From assembly GCA_027297005.1 (NCBI GenBank), contig JAPUIN010000093.1, forward strand, positions 1 to 5,163: a stretch of DNA of 5,163 bases. The letters are read 5' to 3'. Origin of the DNA: Acidobacteriota bacterium. GTDB lineage: Bacteria > Acidobacteriota > Polarisedimenticolia > Gp22-AA2. The number at the start of each line of letters is the position of its first letter. Position 1 is the stretch's first letter. A model generated the notes under the pieces. That model had not been told where the DNA came from and made no database searches. It saw only the letters and a program-made list of their open reading frames with translations. Made by a program: the position numbers and the translations under genes. Shown piece after piece: positions 1 to 5,163 of this stretch.

Positions 1-506
1 CCGGCTACCTGAAAAAGGATCTGGAGCGCGATCCGAAGCGTCTCGATTTCTATCATTACTCACTCGAGGGCTCTCGACCGTTCCGGGGGCTGAAGCTGTG
101 GTTCACCCTTCAGACCCTGGGTCGGCGGGGGCTGGGGGATCTCGTCGATCGGACGATGGAGACCGCACTTCAGATCGAACGGCAGGTGCGTCGGCTCGAT
201 TGCTTCGAACTCCACCCGGCCCCGGTTGAGCTGGGGAGCGTCTGTTTCCGATATCTTCCTCCATGGGCGCGCCGACGGCCGAGTGGACCCCGAATGAGGC
301 GAGCGGCGCGGGGGCGTCTGGATCGCGCGCAGGTGGCGATCCAGCAGCAGATCGAGAAAACCGGACGGGCATGGTTTCCGGTCATCCTCCTGAGTCGAGG
401 GATCTATTTCAGGCTGGGGGTGTTCAACTACCGCACGGGGGCCGATGACGTGGAGGCGACGCTCCGCCTGATCCGGGAGGCGGCTATGGGATTGAAGCTC
501 GGCTAG
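1..506 (+). CDS. PLP-dependent group II decarboxylase, C-terminal part (5'-truncated by the window edge)
   Basis: The reading frame is open from the left edge (first full codon at position 3) to a TAG at 504-506, giving the last 167 residues. The fragment looks like the C-terminal region of the pyridoxal-dependent decarboxylase family that includes aromatic-L-amino-acid, tyrosine and group II glutamate decarboxylases. The family block SRPFRGLKLWFTLQTLG lies at fragment residues 24-40. It is followed by the small-domain strand GSVCFRYLP (78-86), the helix LDRAQVAIQQQIEKTG (106-121) and a terminal stretch around FNYRTGADDVEATLRLI (141-157). These enzymes are cytosolic dimers that remove the alpha-carboxyl group of an amino acid as CO2. 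The PLP-binding lysine and substrate-pocket residues lie upstream of the window, so the substrate cannot be called. An Arg-rich stretch (87-104) links the strand and helix; I take it as a surface loop. The pnt operon downstream appears to have its own promoter, so a functional link is not implied. The family call is from remembered pattern similarity and is fairly sure. Confidence 0.85.
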   Translation, partial: GYLKKDLERDPKRLDFYHYSLEGSRPFRGLKLWFTLQTLGRRGLGDLVDRTMETALQIERQVRRLDCFELHPAPVELGSVCFRYLPPWARRRPSGPRMRRAARGRLDRAQVAIQQQIEKTGRAWFPVILLSRGIYFRLGVFNYRTGADDVEATLRLIREAAMGLKLG

Positions 507-551
507 CGGCCCCATGCCATATTCAGGTAGGCCACTGATCTGACGAAAGGC

Positions 552-582
552 TTGCACACAGCCCCGGCGAATCCTGTAGAAT
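552..582 (+). promoter_or_regulatory. Candidate sigma-70-type promoter of the pnt operon
   Basis: A TTGCAC box (552-557) is followed after 19 bp by TAGAAT (577-582), against the consensus TTGACA and TATAAT. The spacer is longer than the usual 17 bp, which lowers certainty. The site lies in the only gap before the transhydrogenase genes, and transcription would start near 589, about 50 nt before the preferred pntAA start at 641. It also overlaps the upstream in-frame ATG at 581, which argues against that ATG being the translation start. This is inference from motif matching only. Confidence 0.45.
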
Positions 583-640
583 GCCACTTCTTGTCCAGGG
601 CACAACCCCCCTCGACCTCAGGCGGAACGCGCTACCAGAG

Positions 641-1822
641 ATGATCGTCGGTATCCCTAAAGAGACCTACCCGCACGAGCGGCGCGTGGCGATTGTGCCG
701 GCCCACCTGAAGCTACTGGTAAAGACCGGTCACCAGGTCGTCGTCCAGGCCGGTGCAGGGACCGCGGCCGGCTTCCCCGACGATGGATACCGCGAGAAGG
801 GGGCGCGCCTTCTTCCCGGCCGCGACGAGTTGTTTCGCGAAGCGGAGATCATCCTGCAGGTGCGCGGGTTCGGTGCCAACCGGGAGGCGGGAAAGGAAGA
901 CCTCGCCCGACTTCGCCCGGATCAGGTCATCCTGGCGATGTTCGATCCGCTCTCGGAGCCGCAGGCGGTGCAGGAGGTGGCCGGCACCGGGATCGCCGCG
1001 CTGGCTCTCGAACTGATGCCGCGCATCAGCCGGGCGCAGAGCATGGATGTCCTGTCATCGATGGCCACCATTTCTGGTTACAAAGCGGTCCTGCTGGCCG
1101 CCGGACGGCTGCCGCGCATGTTTCCGATGATGATGACGGCGGCGGGAACCCTCGCCCCGGCGAAGGTATTCGTCATCGGCGCCGGCGTGGCCGGTCTCCA
1201 GGCGATCGCCACCGCGCGCAGGCTGGGGGCCGTGGTGAAGGCGTACGATGTGCGCCCCGCCGTCAAGGAGCAGGTTGAGAGCCTCGGCGCGAAGTTCGTC
1301 GAGCTTCCGCTCGAGTCTGCGGACGCCGAGGACAAGGGAGGGTACGCCAAGGCCCAGGACGAGGCGTTCTACAAGCGGCAGCGGGAGATGATGGCGAAGG
1401 TGATCGCGGAGAGCGACGTCGTGATCACGACGGCGCTGATCCCCGGTCGCCAGTCGCCGGTGCTGGTGACTGCCGAGATGGTGCGGGGGATGGAGCCCGG
1501 TTCGGTCATCGTCGACCTGGCGGCCGAACGAGGCGGCAACTGCGAGCTGACCCGGCCGGACGCAGAGGCGGATGAGGGGGGGGTGATCATCCTCGGCCCG
1601 ACCAATCTGCCGGCCAGCGCCCCGTATCACGCCAGCCAGATGTACTCCAAGAATATGGTGACTTTCCTGGCACATCTGACGAAGGAGGGCCGGGTTTCGC
1701 TCGATGGCGACGACCCGATCCTCAGCGAGACCCTCATCACCCGGTCCGGTGAGGTCGTTCATCCGAGGATCCGGGAGGCGCTGGGACTCGTGCCCGCCGC
1801 GAGTGCGGCAGGGAAGGAGTAG
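641..1822 (+). CDS. pntAA: NAD(P) transhydrogenase subunit alpha part 1 (NAD(H)-binding domain I)
   Basis: This is the soluble NAD(H)-binding domain I of proton-translocating transhydrogenase, 393 residues from ATG 641, close to the roughly 384 of the Rhodospirillum rubrum protein. It binds NADH on the cytoplasmic face and passes hydride to NADP+ held on PntB. The N-terminal alanine dehydrogenase/PNT domain opens with IVGIPKETYPHERRVAIVP (residues 2-20). The block PRISRAQSMDVLSS (127-140) retains Arg128, Gln133, Asp136 and Ser139, matching R. rubrum Arg127, Gln132, Asp135 and Ser138. The Rossmann domain has VIGAGVAG (178-185) and Asp203 in YDVR, the ribose-binding acid. The mobile loop around GGYA (233-236) and the block VIVDLAAERGGNCE (289-302) are also present. 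The frame is open back to another ATG at 581, but that would add 20 residues with no family resemblance and overlaps the candidate promoter; known family members begin near IVGIPKE. The Shine-Dalgarno before 641 is weak. The gene ends 2 nt before pntAB. LSSM replaces the LSSQ of R. rubrum. Function is secure. Confidence 0.96.
   Translation: MIVGIPKETYPHERRVAIVPAHLKLLVKTGHQVVVQAGAGTAAGFPDDGYREKGARLLPGRDELFREAEIILQVRGFGANREAGKEDLARLRPDQVILAMFDPLSEPQAVQEVAGTGIAALALELMPRISRAQSMDVLSSMATISGYKAVLLAAGRLPRMFPMMMTAAGTLAPAKVFVIGAGVAGLQAIATARRLGAVVKAYDVRPAVKEQVESLGAKFVELPLESADAEDKGGYAKAQDEAFYKRQREMMAKVIAESDVVITTALIPGRQSPVLVTAEMVRGMEPGSVIVDLAAERGGNCELTRPDAEADEGGVIILGPTNLPASAPYHASQMYSKNMVTFLAHLTKEGRVSLDGDDPILSETLITRSGEVVHPRIREALGLVPAASAAGKE
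1814..1819 (+). promoter_or_regulatory. Ribosome binding site deciding the pntAB start
   Basis: AAGGAG sits inside the last codons of pntAA, 5 nt before ATG 1825 but only 2 nt before the in-frame GTG at 1822, which overlaps the pntAA stop codon. The spacing favours ATG 1825. Placement inside the upstream gene suggests translational coupling. Confidence 0.75.
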
Positions 1823-1824
1823 TG

Positions 1825-2103
1825 ATGGAAACGCTCGTGCTGTCGCTGACGATCTTCGTTCTGGCGATGTTCGTCGGCTTCGAGGTGATCACCAAGGTGC
1901 CGCCAACGCTGCACACGCCGCTGATGTCCGGTTCGAACGCGATCTCCGGTATCACGATCGTCGGCGCTCTCCTGTCGGCGGGAGCGCAGCAGACGCTGCT
2001 CTCCACGATCCTCGGCTTTGCTGCCGTCGTCGTGGCCACCATCAACGTCGTGGGAGGCTTCCTCGTCACCCACCGCATGCTGAGTATGTTCAGGAAGAAG
2101 TGA
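1825..2103 (+). CDS. pntAB: NAD(P) transhydrogenase subunit alpha part 2 (membrane segment)
   Basis: This 92-residue protein is the small alpha-2 subunit, which contributes three transmembrane helices to the proton-conducting domain II. Hydrophobic segments lie at about 3-19, 38-53 and 58-80, and the protein ends in a basic RMLSMFRKK tail. The family hallmark is the block KVPPTLHTPLMSGSNAISGI (24-43), equivalent to the HTPLMSVTNAISGI region of E. coli PntA. A GTG at 1822 in frame would add one Met and overlap the pntAA stop by one base, but Shine-Dalgarno spacing supports ATG 1825. In E. coli this segment is fused to the NAD-binding domain as one PntA; here it is a separate gene, as in R. rubrum and Thermus. 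Residue 41 is Ser in NAISG. Some split enzymes carry a channel His at about this point, so its absence, together with Asn91 in PntB, is notable. The stop codon is 19 nt before pntB. Confidence 0.95.
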   Translation: METLVLSLTIFVLAMFVGFEVITKVPPTLHTPLMSGSNAISGITIVGALLSAGAQQTLLSTILGFAAVVVATINVVGGFLVTHRMLSMFRKK

Positions 2104-2122
2104 CCCTGGAGCGGACGGAATC

Positions 2123-3517
2123 GTGAACACCGCACTCATCAATCTGGCATACGTCGTTGCTGCGGCGTTGTTCATCTTCGGGCTGAAGGGGCTGGCGAGC
2201 CCGCGCACGGCCGTGCGCGCCAACAGGATGGGCGCCCTCGGAATGCTGATCGCGGTGGTCGTCACTCTGGCCGACCGGCAGATCATCGCCTTCGAGTGGA
2301 TCCTCGGCGGGATCATTCTCGGCTCCGCGGTCGGCGCAATGATGGCGCTGAAGCTGCAGATGACCGCCATACCGCAGATGGTCGCCCTCCTGAACGGCTT
2401 CGGGGGGGTTGCCTCGACCCTCGTGGCGGGGGCCGCCCTGGTCGAGGGAATCGATTCGGGGATCCCGCCGGACGTTCCGGTCAGCGTCGCGACCGTCGCC
2501 TCGGGTCTGATCGGGACCGTGACGTTCTGGGGCAGCCTCGTCGCGTTCGGCAGGCTGCAGGGGATCCTGTCGGGAAGGCCGCTCCTGTTCGCCGGGCAGA
2601 AGAGCCTGAACGCCATTCTTCTGCTCGCTTCCCTGGGGCTCGGTGTGGCGTTCGTCATCTCTCCGGGAAATCTCGCTCTGTACGGAGGAATCGTCGTCGC
2701 GGCGTCCCTGCTGGGTATCCTGAGCGTCATGCCGATCGGCGGCGCCGACATGCCGGTCGTCATCACGCTGTTGAACTCCTACTCGGGACTGGCGGCCTGC
2801 GCGACCGGCTTCGTGCTGAACAACAATGCGCTGATCATCTCCGGTTCGCTGGTCGGCGCCTCCGGCGTCATCCTGAGCAGAATCATGTGCAAGGCGATGA
2901 ACCGATCACTCGGGAACGTCCTGTTCGGAGGGGTCGGAGCCGTCGTGGCGAGCAAGTCCGAGGCGGATGATTTCTATGCCGGCAAGGTGAAGTCGGCATC
3001 GGCCGATGAAATCGCTATGGTGATGGAGGGGGCGCGGCGCGTCGTCATCGTGCCTGGGTACGGTATGGCGGTGGCGCAGGCGCAGCACGCGGTGCGCGAT
3101 CTGGCCCGGCTCCTCGAGTCGCGTGGTGTGACAGTCGAATTCGGCATCCACCCCGTTGCCGGACGGATGCCGGGGCACATGAACGTTCTGCTCGCCGAGG
3201 CCGACATTCCGTACGACAAACTGAAAGATATGGACGAGATCAACCGTTCCTTCGAGCAGACCGACGTCGTCCTCGTGATCGGGGCGAACGATGTCGTCAA
3301 CCCGCTGGCCCGCACCGACCCGTCAAGCCCGCTCGCCGGGATGCCGATCCTCGACGTCGACAAGGCACGCACGGTCGTGGTCTTCAAGCGCAGTCTCAGC
3401 CCGGGCTTCGCCGGCGTCCCGAACCCGCTCTTCGCCTCCGATCGCACCCTGATGTGTTTCAACGATGGCAAGGTGGGGGTGCTCGACCTGATCTCCGCGC
3501 TTAAAGAAGCTGCCTGA
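2123..3517 (+). CDS. pntB: NAD(P) transhydrogenase subunit beta
   Basis: At 464 residues this matches the family length (E. coli PntB 462). It supplies the rest of the membrane proton channel and the NADP(H)-binding domain III. About nine hydrophobic helices fill residues 4-258. Conserved membrane blocks include IPQMVALLNGFGG (83-95), MPVVITLLNSYSG (210-222) and SRIMCKAMNRS (252-262). Domain III follows a hinge at about 275-300: the NADP fingerprint PGYGMAVAQAQ (311-321), GRMPGHMNVLLAEA (347-360), GANDVVNPLA (387-396), KRS (422-424) and GFAGVPNPLF (428-437). Asn218 in LLNSYSG appears to match E. coli Asn222. The position of E. coli proton-channel His91 is Asn91 here, and there is no His before residue 322. 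The start is GTG; GGAG at 2108-2111 is a somewhat distant Shine-Dalgarno (11 nt), with a weaker CGGAA closer. The next in-frame ATG, at residue 36, would delete the first helix. It is the last gene of the operon. Confidence 0.97.
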   Translation: MNTALINLAYVVAAALFIFGLKGLASPRTAVRANRMGALGMLIAVVVTLADRQIIAFEWILGGIILGSAVGAMMALKLQMTAIPQMVALLNGFGGVASTLVAGAALVEGIDSGIPPDVPVSVATVASGLIGTVTFWGSLVAFGRLQGILSGRPLLFAGQKSLNAILLLASLGLGVAFVISPGNLALYGGIVVAASLLGILSVMPIGGADMPVVITLLNSYSGLAACATGFVLNNNALIISGSLVGASGVILSRIMCKAMNRSLGNVLFGGVGAVVASKSEADDFYAGKVKSASADEIAMVMEGARRVVIVPGYGMAVAQAQHAVRDLARLLESRGVTVEFGIHPVAGRMPGHMNVLLAEADIPYDKLKDMDEINRSFEQTDVVLVIGANDVVNPLARTDPSSPLAGMPILDVDKARTVVVFKRSLSPGFAGVPNPLFASDRTLMCFNDGKVGVLDLISALKEAA

Positions 3518-3565
3518 CGCGGCTTTCCCCTCCGCCCCACGCAACACCCGGACAGGCTCCTGGCC

Positions 3566-4933
3566 TCACCAGAGTGTCAGGATCGACACTTCCATCGCTA
3601 TGGCCTGCAGCCCGGTGATCAGGATCACGGCCCGGAGTCGCCCCTCCTCCGAAGGGAGGGACACCGCGACGGCGGCCGGAACCAGGAAGAGCAGAATCCG
3701 CTCGGCCTCCATCAGAAACAATCCGCCGAACGACGCCACGAACAGGGTCGCCGTGAACGCCAGCGCGAAGGATCGTTCGGCCACTCCGACGTTCCTCCAC
3801 GATCGCAGCGCGCAGCAGCCGATCGTGGCGGGGCCAAGGTAAATCAGAAACGCCAGCAGGTTCCCGATCGAGACGTAGCTCCAGACGCCGAACCCGGCGA
3901 GCGAATGCCCCGTGATCCCGGTCATCAGGGCCTCGTTGAGGGCCCGGGCGTTGGCGAACACCCTCCACGCGTCGAACCCGGTCCAGAGCCGCAGTGCGAC
4001 CAGTGGAAGAACGAAAGAGATGCCGATGATCGAAAGATCGGCCGCACAGTGCAAGGGGCGTCGATAGCGGTGGAGCATGATGAGGCAGCCGCAGAAAAAG
4101 CCGACGAGAAAAGTTACGTAGCTGAGCATCATCCCGAGCACAAGGATCAGCCCCAGACCGACACGGCGTCTCCAGTGCGGACGGTTCGTCTCGGCCAGGG
4201 CCAGTGCGATCGCCCAGGCGGCCACGACCGCATAGACGGCATCGAGGGAGAGGGCTCCGAACGCGGCGGCGGCCGGTACGGTGGCGGTCAGTATGGCGCA
4301 CGCCATGCCGTCTTCGGGTCGGCCGCGCAGACCGCGCCCGATGAAGTAGGCCGGCACGACGACCAGACTGGCGATCAGCGTCATCAGGGAGCCGACGACG
4401 AGCACATGGTCGCCGAAGATGCGCATGATCCCGTAATGCAGCAGGGCGAAGCCGGGAGGCTTGGTCCGGCCGTGCAGGCTCAAGCCAGGCTGCAGTTCGG
4501 TGTAGTCGTGAAGGAATGAGGAGATCGATTCGATGTGCGGGATGTCGAAGATGACATCCTCACCAGGATAGGTGAGAAACTCGCGTCCTGGCAGCGTTCC
4601 TTCGCGCGCGGCGTGGACCGAGAACCAGAAGATCGCGGCGAACAGGAGAGCCGCGAGGATCGACGGGGAAGTCCCGCGGGCGGCCAACCGTGGGATGAAC
4701 AGCATGGCTGCGACGAGGATCAGGATCGCCGTCAGGACGAACCAGGAGAACGCCGGTTCGAAGAAGCCGTAGACCGGAGCGAGCGGCGCCATGTTCCGGT
4801 AGGGCGTCAGAACGTAGGTGGCAGGGCGCCAAGAGTGGAAGACCCACCAGGCGGCACCCAGGGCGATCGTTGTGGAGATGAGCGCGAGGCTGAAGCGCCA
4901 GGGCCTGCCGGGGAACCGGTCGCCCACTTTCAT
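3566..4933 (-). CDS. Polytopic membrane protein, candidate GT-C-type glycosyltransferase
   Basis: A 455-residue integral membrane protein with roughly ten to twelve hydrophobic segments (about 13-31, 61-80, 90-106, 175-198, 208-245, 258-287, 296-313, 350-375, 385-407, 411-426, 434-452). Between the third and fourth lies a long polar loop (about 107-173) with acidic residues in PGEDVIFDIPH (123-133) and the block ELQPGLSLHGRTKPPGFALL (146-165). A long acidic loop after early helices and a HxRTxPPG motif recall GT-C enzymes (ArnT/PMT or GT39/GT87-like), which move sugars from polyprenyl-phosphate donors outside the membrane. A second block, MEAERILLFLVP (408-419), also looks like a conserved motif of such membrane proteins. 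Family and substrate cannot be fixed by reading alone. The frame stays open upstream to an ATG at 5033-5035, but the start at 4933 is preceded by GAGGA with a 7-nt spacer and begins a typical basic lead into the first helix. It converges on pntB with a 48-bp gap and no clear terminator. Confidence 0.88.
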   Translation of the reverse strand: MKVGDRFPGRPWRFSLALISTTIALGAAWWVFHSWRPATYVLTPYRNMAPLAPVYGFFEPAFSWFVLTAILILVAAMLFIPRLAARGTSPSILAALLFAAIFWFSVHAAREGTLPGREFLTYPGEDVIFDIPHIESISSFLHDYTELQPGLSLHGRTKPPGFALLHYGIMRIFGDHVLVVGSLMTLIASLVVVPAYFIGRGLRGRPEDGMACAILTATVPAAAAFGALSLDAVYAVVAAWAIALALAETNRPHWRRRVGLGLILVLGMMLSYVTFLVGFFCGCLIMLHRYRRPLHCAADLSIIGISFVLPLVALRLWTGFDAWRVFANARALNEALMTGITGHSLAGFGVWSYVSIGNLLAFLIYLGPATIGCCALRSWRNVGVAERSFALAFTATLFVASFGGLFLMEAERILLFLVPAAVAVSLPSEEGRLRAVILITGLQAIAMEVSILTLW

Positions 4934-4940
4934 CGTAGTA

Positions 4941-4945
4941 TCCTC
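4941..4945 (-). promoter_or_regulatory. Ribosome binding site fixing the start of the minus-strand membrane protein
   Basis: Read on the minus strand this is GAGGA, 7 nt before the ATG at 4931-4933. No comparable site was seen before the more upstream in-frame ATGs (residues -34, -19 and -11 relative to this start), so the 455-residue form is preferred over the 489-residue one. Confidence 0.75.
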
Positions 4946-4980
4946 GCGTGCGTCGTCGGGTTGCATCAGTATCCGGCAGG

Positions 4981-5009
4981 GCGGTGCCATGGTAGTCCGT
5001 CGGCACCGC
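4981..5009. repeat. Perfect 8-bp inverted repeat overlapping the predicted promoter (operator candidate)
   Basis: GCGGTGCC (4981-4988) and GGCACCGC (5002-5009) are exact reverse complements separated by 13 bp. The arm centres are 21 bp apart, two turns of B-DNA, as expected for a symmetric dimeric regulator. The right arm falls in the spacer and the left arm just past the -10 box of the candidate minus-strand promoter. It could instead form a hairpin in a transcript, although no T-run follows on either strand. The repeat is seen directly; its role is inferred. Confidence 0.5.
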
Positions 5010-5019
5010 TCCAAGTCAA
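4989..5019 (-). promoter_or_regulatory. Candidate promoter for the minus-strand membrane protein
   Basis: On the minus strand TTGACT (5014-5019) is followed after 19 bp by TACCAT (4989-4994). The -35 box matches consensus at five of six positions and the -10 at four of six, with a long spacer. The predicted transcript would begin near 4982 and carry a leader of about 50 nt before the ATG at 4933. This would place the upstream in-frame ATGs (5035, and 4990 in the -10 region) outside the transcript. The call rests on motif matching only. Confidence 0.35.
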
Positions 5020-5055
5020 GATGAGATCTCCGCAAGCAACGGTTTGAGACGATCG

Positions 5056-5063
5056 GGAGGAGG
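5056..5063 (+). promoter_or_regulatory. Near-ideal Shine-Dalgarno for the right-edge gene
   Basis: GGAGGAGG lies 7 nt before ATG 5071. It is the strongest ribosome binding site in the window and the main reason for calling a gene at the right edge. Confidence 0.6.
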
Positions 5064-5070
5064 ACAGGGG

Positions 5071-5163
5071 ATGAAAAGAAGTAAGGGGTACGCTAAAACA
5101 GGCCGATCCAGGGGACCGCCGGAGAGGCGATCTACGATCTTGCGCCTCTTTCCGACTCTCTCC
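5071..5163 (+). CDS. Start of an unidentified protein (3'-truncated by the window edge)
   Basis: An ATG at 5071 opens a frame with no stop through the last base, giving 31 residues beginning MKRSKGYAKTGRSRG and continuing through ILRLFPTLS. The start follows GGAGGAGG at ideal spacing, and the early codons are A-rich (AAA AGA AGT AAG) as is usual at real starts in GC-rich genomes. The N-terminus is strongly basic, about ten Lys or Arg in the first 27 residues, and then turns hydrophobic. It could be a cytoplasmic anchor before a membrane segment or signal peptide, or simply a nucleic-acid-binding tail. No family can be recognised. The gene is divergent from the minus-strand membrane protein, so the 137-bp gap between them may hold promoters for both. 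An inverted repeat at 5123-5149 lies inside this frame. A chance open frame of this length in GC-rich DNA cannot be excluded. Confidence 0.5.
   Translation, partial: MKRSKGYAKTGRSRGPPERRSTILRLFPTLS
5123..5149. repeat. 7-bp inverted repeat near the right edge
   Basis: AGAGGCG (5123-5129) and CGCCTCT (5143-5149) are exact reverse complements with a 13-nt loop. Two G-T wobble pairs at 5121-5122 with 5150-5151 could extend the stem in a plus-strand transcript. The downstream bases are pyrimidine-rich but lack a proper T-run, so I do not call it a terminator. It falls within the partial frame starting at 5071. Its function is unknown and it may be chance. Confidence 0.35.

Noticed and set aside
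507..551. Possible terminator after the decarboxylase
   Set aside because: Short GGCC palindromes occur, but there is no stable stem followed by a T-run, so no terminator can be supported.
60..605. Minus-strand frame of 181 codons across the decarboxylase end and the intergenic gap
   Set aside because: It is opposite a clear decarboxylase C-terminus, is Pro- and Arg-rich, and runs through the predicted pnt promoter.
1759..2766. Long antisense open frame (335 codons) opposite pntAA, pntAB and pntB
   Set aside because: It lies entirely opposite three well-supported genes, its product is rich in Pro, Arg, Ala and Thr without recognisable motifs, and long antisense frames are common in GC-rich coding DNA.
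1..3517. Decarboxylase plus transhydrogenase as one functional system
   Set aside because: The 134-bp gap and the candidate internal promoter argue for separate transcription, and no biochemical link between the two is evident.
3545..3565. CAGG-CCTG palindrome in the convergent gap
   Set aside because: The stem is only 4 bp with a 2-nt loop and no T-run on either strand.
3501..4301. Minus-strand open frame of 266 codons overlapping the membrane protein in another frame
   Set aside because: The product is Arg-rich and of low complexity without membrane segments or motifs, whereas the overlapping frame encodes a regular polytopic membrane protein with a good ribosome binding site.
3905..4519. 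Plus-strand open frame of 204 codons opposite the membrane protein, and a similar one at 4535-5047
   Set aside because: Both products are rich in Glu, Asp, Gly, Gln and Arg, the usual composition opposite hydrophobic membrane-protein codons, with no motif or convincing ribosome binding site.
1..5163. tRNA, rRNA, CRISPR array, insertion sequence or riboswitch
   Set aside because: No cloverleaf, regularly spaced direct repeats, transposase motifs, terminal repeats or recognisable riboswitch core was seen; nearly all of the window is explained by protein genes.

Overview
The window is GC-rich bacterial DNA (about two thirds G+C by eye), with tightly packed genes, short intergenic gaps and strong GC bias in third codon positions. 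Proton-pumping transhydrogenase split into three polypeptides (alpha-1, alpha-2, beta) occurs in many bacteria, including alphaproteobacteria, deltaproteobacteria-like groups, acidobacteria and planctomycetes. Protein signatures such as LSSMAT in alpha-1 and NGFGG in beta are not those of E. coli. An uncultivated soil or sediment lineage near Acidobacteriota or the deltaproteobacteria is my guess, but the window cannot settle it.

Layout. Positions 1-506 (+) hold the 3' end of a PLP-dependent group II amino-acid decarboxylase that starts outside the window. A 134-bp gap follows, with a plausible sigma-70-type promoter at 552-582. Positions 641-3517 (+) are a complete operon, pntAA-pntAB-pntB, for the membrane-bound NAD(P) transhydrogenase. 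This enzyme couples inward proton flow to hydride transfer from NADH to NADP+, supplying NADPH. The three genes are separated by 2 and 19 nt and are almost certainly co-transcribed. Convergent to this operon, with a 48-bp gap, is a 455-residue polytopic membrane protein on the minus strand (3566-4933). It is best described as a GT-C-like candidate glycosyltransferase of unknown substrate. Upstream of it, a candidate minus-strand promoter overlaps a perfect 8-bp inverted repeat. At the right edge (5071-5163, +) a divergent gene seems to begin after a near-ideal Shine-Dalgarno sequence and runs off the window.

How the genes relate. Only the three pnt genes clearly act together. Nothing in the sequence links the decarboxylase or the membrane protein to the transhydrogenase.

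Novelty. I see no new multi-gene system here. The observations most worth a second look are: the transhydrogenase membrane domain has no histidine at either position where a proton-channel histidine is known; a dyad is embedded in the predicted promoter of the membrane protein; the membrane protein itself is poorly characterised; and an unidentified gene starts at the right edge.
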